33,069 nucleotides of DNA, taken from NCBI GenBank assembly GCA_035933635.1, contig DASYYY010000047.1, forward strand, positions 1-33,069, in the 5' to 3' direction. The notes under the pieces are model-generated. The model searched no databases, was not told the origin of the DNA, and was given only the letters and a program-made list of their open reading frames with translations. Shown in pieces: positions 30,388 to 33,069 of this stretch. The stretch comes from JAKIVR01 sp035933635. Its GTDB lineage: Archaea > Thermoplasmatota > Thermoplasmata > Lutacidiplasmatales > UBA184. Made by a program: the position numbers and the translations under genes. Numbering within the stretch: position 1 is the stretch's first letter; the number at the start of each line of letters is the position of its first letter.

Positions 30388-32153
30388 GCCGCTCCCCGGA
30401 CCAGGAGACCGAGACGTGTGCGGTCGTCGGCGGGCGCACGAGCGCTCCGCTGCTCGTCGCGGCCTTCCCCACACAGGTGGCCTTCGGGATCCTCGGGCGG
30501 CTGGTCCCGCCGGCCCTGCGGGTGGACGTTACCCTCGAGCTCCACCGACTGTCCCAGCGGCGGGCTCTCGAGATCCTCGACCGGGCGGGCGCGAACGCGG
30601 AGACCGAGCTTGAGGACCCCGAGGCTGGGGGCCGTTCGGCGGAGGGACCGTCCGTGGCCCGGGTGGCCGAGTCCGCGCGCGAGCTGGCAAGACGCATCCG
30701 TGAACGCGAGCAGGAGCTGTGGCGCATCGGCCTGTGCCTGGTCGGCCGGGCTCCGTCGCCCGCGCGCGCCGAGCGCCTCCGCGACGACGCGACCCGGCGG
30801 CTCGAGGCCCAGGGTTTCCGGGTGAGGGTCCCGCGGTACGAGGTGGGCTCGGCGTTGCGGGCCCCCGAGGGCGTGGGCGAAGAGCCCCGGCCCCGGGGCT
30901 ACTGGCACACGCTCCACACCGACGGCGTCGCGGCCTTCTTTCCCTTCGTCGATGAATGCGTCGCGGAACCAGACGGGGTGCTCGTCGGGCTCGTGCTCGA
31001 GGATGCCAGCCCGGTGTTCCTCAACCGCTGGGCCCACGCGAGCCACTCGTGGGGGATCTTCGGTACCACCGGTTCCGGCAAGACCTTCACGGCGAGCCTG
31101 CTCGCTCTTCGGAGTCGCTGGCGGTACCCGGACCTCGAATTGATCGTGGTCGACCCGCTGGGCGAGTTCGCCGCGCTCGCTTCCGAGCTGGGCGGCGAGC
31201 TCCTCGAGCTCGGCCCGACCGCCGTCGGTCGGCTCAACCCCCTCGACCCCGTCAGCACCGGCGGCGACCGCACCGAGAAGGCCGCCCGCATCGGCTCGCT
31301 CCTGCGCACGCTCTTCCCGAGCCTGAAGGACGAGGAGGCGGCGGCGCTCGACGGCGCGCTCCAGCGGCTCTACCTGGACGGTCCGCAGGTCCCGACCTTC
31401 GACGATTTGCTCACCGAGGTCGAGCGCACCGGGGAGAGCGGTCGATTGGGAACGCTGCTGCGCGTGCTGACCGAGGGATCGCTGCGGCACCTGAACGGCG
31501 CGACGACGATCGCCCCTCGCCGCTTCCCGCTGGTGGTCTCGATCGCCGGGGTGCCCGAGGACCACCGGGCGTTCCACCTCTCCTACGTGCTCGACTGGGT
31601 ACACGGTCTGTTGCGCCGCCCCGGGGCGCGCCGACTGGTGGTCGTCGACGAGGCGCACCTGCTCGTGCGCGATCCGGCCTCGGCGGTGTTCCTCGACGAG
31701 ATGGTGCGGCACGTCCGCCACTTCTCGGCGGGGTTCCTACTCTTGAGCCAACATCCGGAGGATTTCCTGCGCAGCGCACCGGGTCGTTCGATCCTGAACA
31801 ACCTGCGGGCGACGGTCCTGCTGCGGCTCGCCTCGGTTTCGGAGGAGTGTCGTCAGTTCTTCCAGCTCACCGCGCCGGAGGCCGAATGGCTCCCCCGGGC
31901 CAAGCTCCCACGGGAGGCCGGCTATGCGGAAGCGCTCCTGCGGTTCGGGGCGGCCCACCTACCCCTCGCCATCGTCGCCTCGACCCCGGAGTACCGCTTC
32001 CTGTCCGAGGCGCTCGGCCGGGCCGTCGCGCCCCCCCGGCCCGAGGAGGGACGTTCCGGTCCAAGCCTATCTTTATCCGACCCCGACCGCCCGATTTCAG
32101 GTGATGGAGGCCGAGCCGAACGACACCGACCCGCCGCCGCCGGCCCGTCGTGA
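30384..32153 (+). CDS. VirB4/HerA-type secretion or DNA-transport ATPase (CedB-like)
   Basis: The 589-residue ATPase has a VirB4/TraC-type N-terminal domain (about residues 20-170, with LRVDVTLELHRLSQRRALEI and ELARRIREREQELWRIGLCL), followed by a RecA-like domain. Walker A is GTTGSGKT (residues 227-234), Walker B is RRLVVVDEAH with Asp422 and Glu423, and VDPLGEFAAL and HFSAGFLLLSQHPEDF are the other conserved elements. These proteins power conjugation, type IV secretion and Ced-type DNA import. Length matches CedB and small VirB4 proteins. The last 30 residues are polar and overlap the next gene by 50 nt. ATG 30384 is coupled to the preceding stop. Confidence 0.9.
   Translation: MSRSPDQETETCAVVGGRTSAPLLVAAFPTQVAFGILGRLVPPALRVDVTLELHRLSQRRALEILDRAGANAETELEDPEAGGRSAEGPSVARVAESARELARRIREREQELWRIGLCLVGRAPSPARAERLRDDATRRLEAQGFRVRVPRYEVGSALRAPEGVGEEPRPRGYWHTLHTDGVAAFFPFVDECVAEPDGVLVGLVLEDASPVFLNRWAHASHSWGIFGTTGSGKTFTASLLALRSRWRYPDLELIVVDPLGEFAALASELGGELLELGPTAVGRLNPLDPVSTGGDRTEKAARIGSLLRTLFPSLKDEEAAALDGALQRLYLDGPQVPTFDDLLTEVERTGESGRLGTLLRVLTEGSLRHLNGATTIAPRRFPLVVSIAGVPEDHRAFHLSYVLDWVHGLLRRPGARRLVVVDEAHLLVRDPASAVFLDEMVRHVRHFSAGFLLLSQHPEDFLRSAPGRSILNNLRATVLLRLASVSEECRQFFQLTAPEAEWLPRAKLPREAGYAEALLRFGAAHLPLAIVASTPEYRFLSEALGRAVAPPRPEEGRSGPSLSLSDPDRPISGDGGRAERHRPAAAGPS
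32067..32078 (+). promoter_or_regulatory. TATA box inside the VirB4 gene
   Basis: CTATCTTTATCC near the 3' end of the VirB4 gene has its core about 27 nt before GTG 32101 and 30 nt before ATG 32104. This fits a leaderless transcript for the next gene independent of the operon promoter. Confidence 0.55.
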
Positions 32154-32631
32154 ATCCTGGAGCCTTCGCTCGATCGTGCTCGATGTTTCCGGTCACACCC
32201 TGGAAGACTACCAGGACCCGGATCGGACCCCGCACCCGTACCTCCGGGTCAAACCGGCCCATGCGGGCGAAGCCCATCCCACCTCGCGCGAGCCTCCCCG
32301 CGCGCTCGAGCCGCCTCCGGAGGATCCCACCACCAACCCCGTCGCGCGGATCTTTCCGCCGTTGACCGGGCCGCTGGGCCGCGCCTTCCATGCCCCCGAG
32401 CACCACCATCATTCCGAGACCCTCGGTCGGGCGGGGCCTCCGGTCCCCGGGGGGCGGGACCCCCCTTCGCGCCGGCCCGAGCGGATCTATCTCCACTACC
32501 TCCTGCTCCACGTCGACCGGCTCAGCGACCACGCGCTCCGCTACCTCAAGCACGCCGTCGACGAGGAGCTCCAGCATCGCGAGGCACCCCCTCCGCCCGC
32601 GTCCGTCCCCGCGCCGGAGCCCTCGCCTTGA
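32104..32631 (+). CDS. Hypothetical Pro/His-rich protein downstream of VirB4
   Basis: The 175-residue product has no membrane span or known family. Its first 130 residues are polar and Pro-rich, with WSLRSIVLDVSGHTLEDYQD near the start and HHHH in the middle. The C-terminal segment is helical and looks conserved: RIYLHYLLLHVDRLSDHALR, followed by YLKHAVDEELQHRE. The ATG at 32104 sits 27-33 nt after a TATA box, or GTG 32101 could be used. It overlaps the end of the VirB4 gene by 50 nt in another frame. It may be a cytoplasmic accessory of the operon with its own expression. Confidence 0.6.
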   Translation: MEAEPNDTDPPPPARRESWSLRSIVLDVSGHTLEDYQDPDRTPHPYLRVKPAHAGEAHPTSREPPRALEPPPEDPTTNPVARIFPPLTGPLGRAFHAPEHHHHSETLGRAGPPVPGGRDPPSRRPERIYLHYLLLHVDRLSDHALRYLKHAVDEELQHREAPPPPASVPAPEPSP

Positions 32632-32849
32632 CCGTGTAGGGCCGATTTCGTCGACTCGACGCTTGCCCCGGGCCCGACGGCCCCGTGCGGGTGCGGGAGA
32701 CCGTCGGATTCGGCGGCTAAGCACCCGGGCCAGTGCAGATGAAACGGCCGACTCGCTGCGCGGGCGAAGCGACCGGGATGGACCGTCCGGGTCTCCGCGG
32801 GCCGTCGGAGCCGCGGCGACCCCTACCGCACTGCGCACGCGGTGTCCGA

Positions 32850-32872
32850 CCCCAGGACGGATTCGCCTGGGG
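32850..32872 (-). terminator. Hairpin past the end of the partial VOC gene
   Basis: CCCCAGG (32850-32856) and CCTGGGG (32866-32872) form a perfect 7-bp stem with a 9-nt loop. On the minus strand it lies 29-51 nt after the VOC stop, so it could be a 3' end structure. No T-run is seen, so the terminator call is weak. Confidence 0.35.
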
Positions 32873-32900
32873 CGCGGCCTAAGCTCGGACCGCCTCGGTC

Positions 32901-33069
32901 TCAGGAGGGACGGTCGGCCGGACGGCCACCGGCCGGGCCCATCTTGGCGTAGAACTCCTGCGCCCGCCGGGGGAGCTCGGCCGGGTCGATGTCCTCCTTG
33001 TGGCTCGCGATCGACCATTCGTGACCGAACGGGTCGCGGATGCGGGCGTGGCGATCACCCCAGAACATG
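32901..33069 (-). CDS. VOC family protein (PhnB-like), partial
   Basis: Only the C-terminal 55 codons are present because the gene runs off the right edge. The visible part contains MFWGDRHARIRDPFGHEWSI, the metal-site ending of PhnB-like glyoxalase-fold proteins, then ASHKEDIDPAELPRRAQEFY and a Pro/Gly tail with stop at 32901. This is the third VOC protein in the window and the closest to classic PhnB. Ligand and reaction cannot be assigned. Confidence 0.85.
   Translation of the reverse strand, partial: MFWGDRHARIRDPFGHEWSIASHKEDIDPAELPRRAQEFYAKMGPAGGRPADRPS

Noticed and set aside
29943..31721. 592-codon minus-strand open frame over the VirB4 gene
   Set aside because: VirB4 motifs lie on the plus strand; this frame is low complexity.
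25455..32631. Integrated conjugative plasmid
   Set aside because: No relaxase, VirD4, VirB11, integrase or replication gene is visible, and the operon follows housekeeping genes.
1..33069. CRISPR arrays, rRNA genes, insertion sequences, integrases
   Set aside because: No regularly spaced repeats, rRNA segments or transposase/integrase motifs were found on either strand.

Overview
This window looks like the chromosome of a high-GC archaeon, most likely a Thermoplasmatota lineage. The archaeal evidence is a ribosomal protein eS1 (S3Ae), an elongator-type CAT tRNA with an intron just 3' of the anticodon, a fibrillarin-like rRNA 2'-O-methyltransferase, and TATA-like boxes 25-30 bp upstream of several starts. 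The Thermoplasmatota placement is an inference from the very high GC combined with large secreted, tail-anchored proteins carrying repeated beta modules of the 'GLPxGxxW ... NGTY ... GY' type.

Layout. (1) 1-893: eS1 followed by the intron-containing tRNA. (2) 894-6440: an accessory island directly behind the tRNA. It holds a zinc-finger/AbrB antitoxin with its small toxin, an unknown gene, an AbrB/PIN (VapBC) pair whose PIN protein has lost two acidic residues, a LexA-like winged helix, a glycosidase without a visible signal peptide, and an AAA_14/DUF4143 ATPase. Two copies of a 38-nt element with tRNA T-arm resemblance lie in this island. (3) 6710-14188: a surface and polysaccharide region with two secreted proteins, a 1029-residue tail-anchored glycosidase, and a polytopic family 2 glycosyltransferase. 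(4) 14232-18023: small housekeeping and stress genes: two VOC proteins, OsmC, DinB, MOSC, and a bacterial-type GTP cyclohydrolase II. (5) 18119-24173: a secreted six-repeat NHL propeller protein, another secreted protein, a small membrane protein, a DUF885 metallopeptidase-like protein and a zinc-ribbon protein. (6) 24262-25390: RidA and fibrillarin. (7) 25455-32631: a tightly packed operon, the most notable part of the window. (8) A partial VOC gene at the right edge.

The operon at 25455-32153 has six genes joined by stop/start overlaps or a 16-nt gap. They encode a surface protein with PKD-like domains, a membrane span and a cytoplasmic winged helix; a VirB2-like two-helix pilin candidate; a seven-span VirB6-like channel candidate; a PrgI/VirB3-like protein; a small four-span protein; and a VirB4/HerA-type ATPase. 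No relaxase, VirD4 or VirB11 is visible. This composition resembles the archaeal Ced/Ted DNA-import machines, which are related to conjugation systems but import DNA. I propose it is a Ced/Ted-like apparatus with an attached surface sensor or adhesin. The function is inferred from architecture only.
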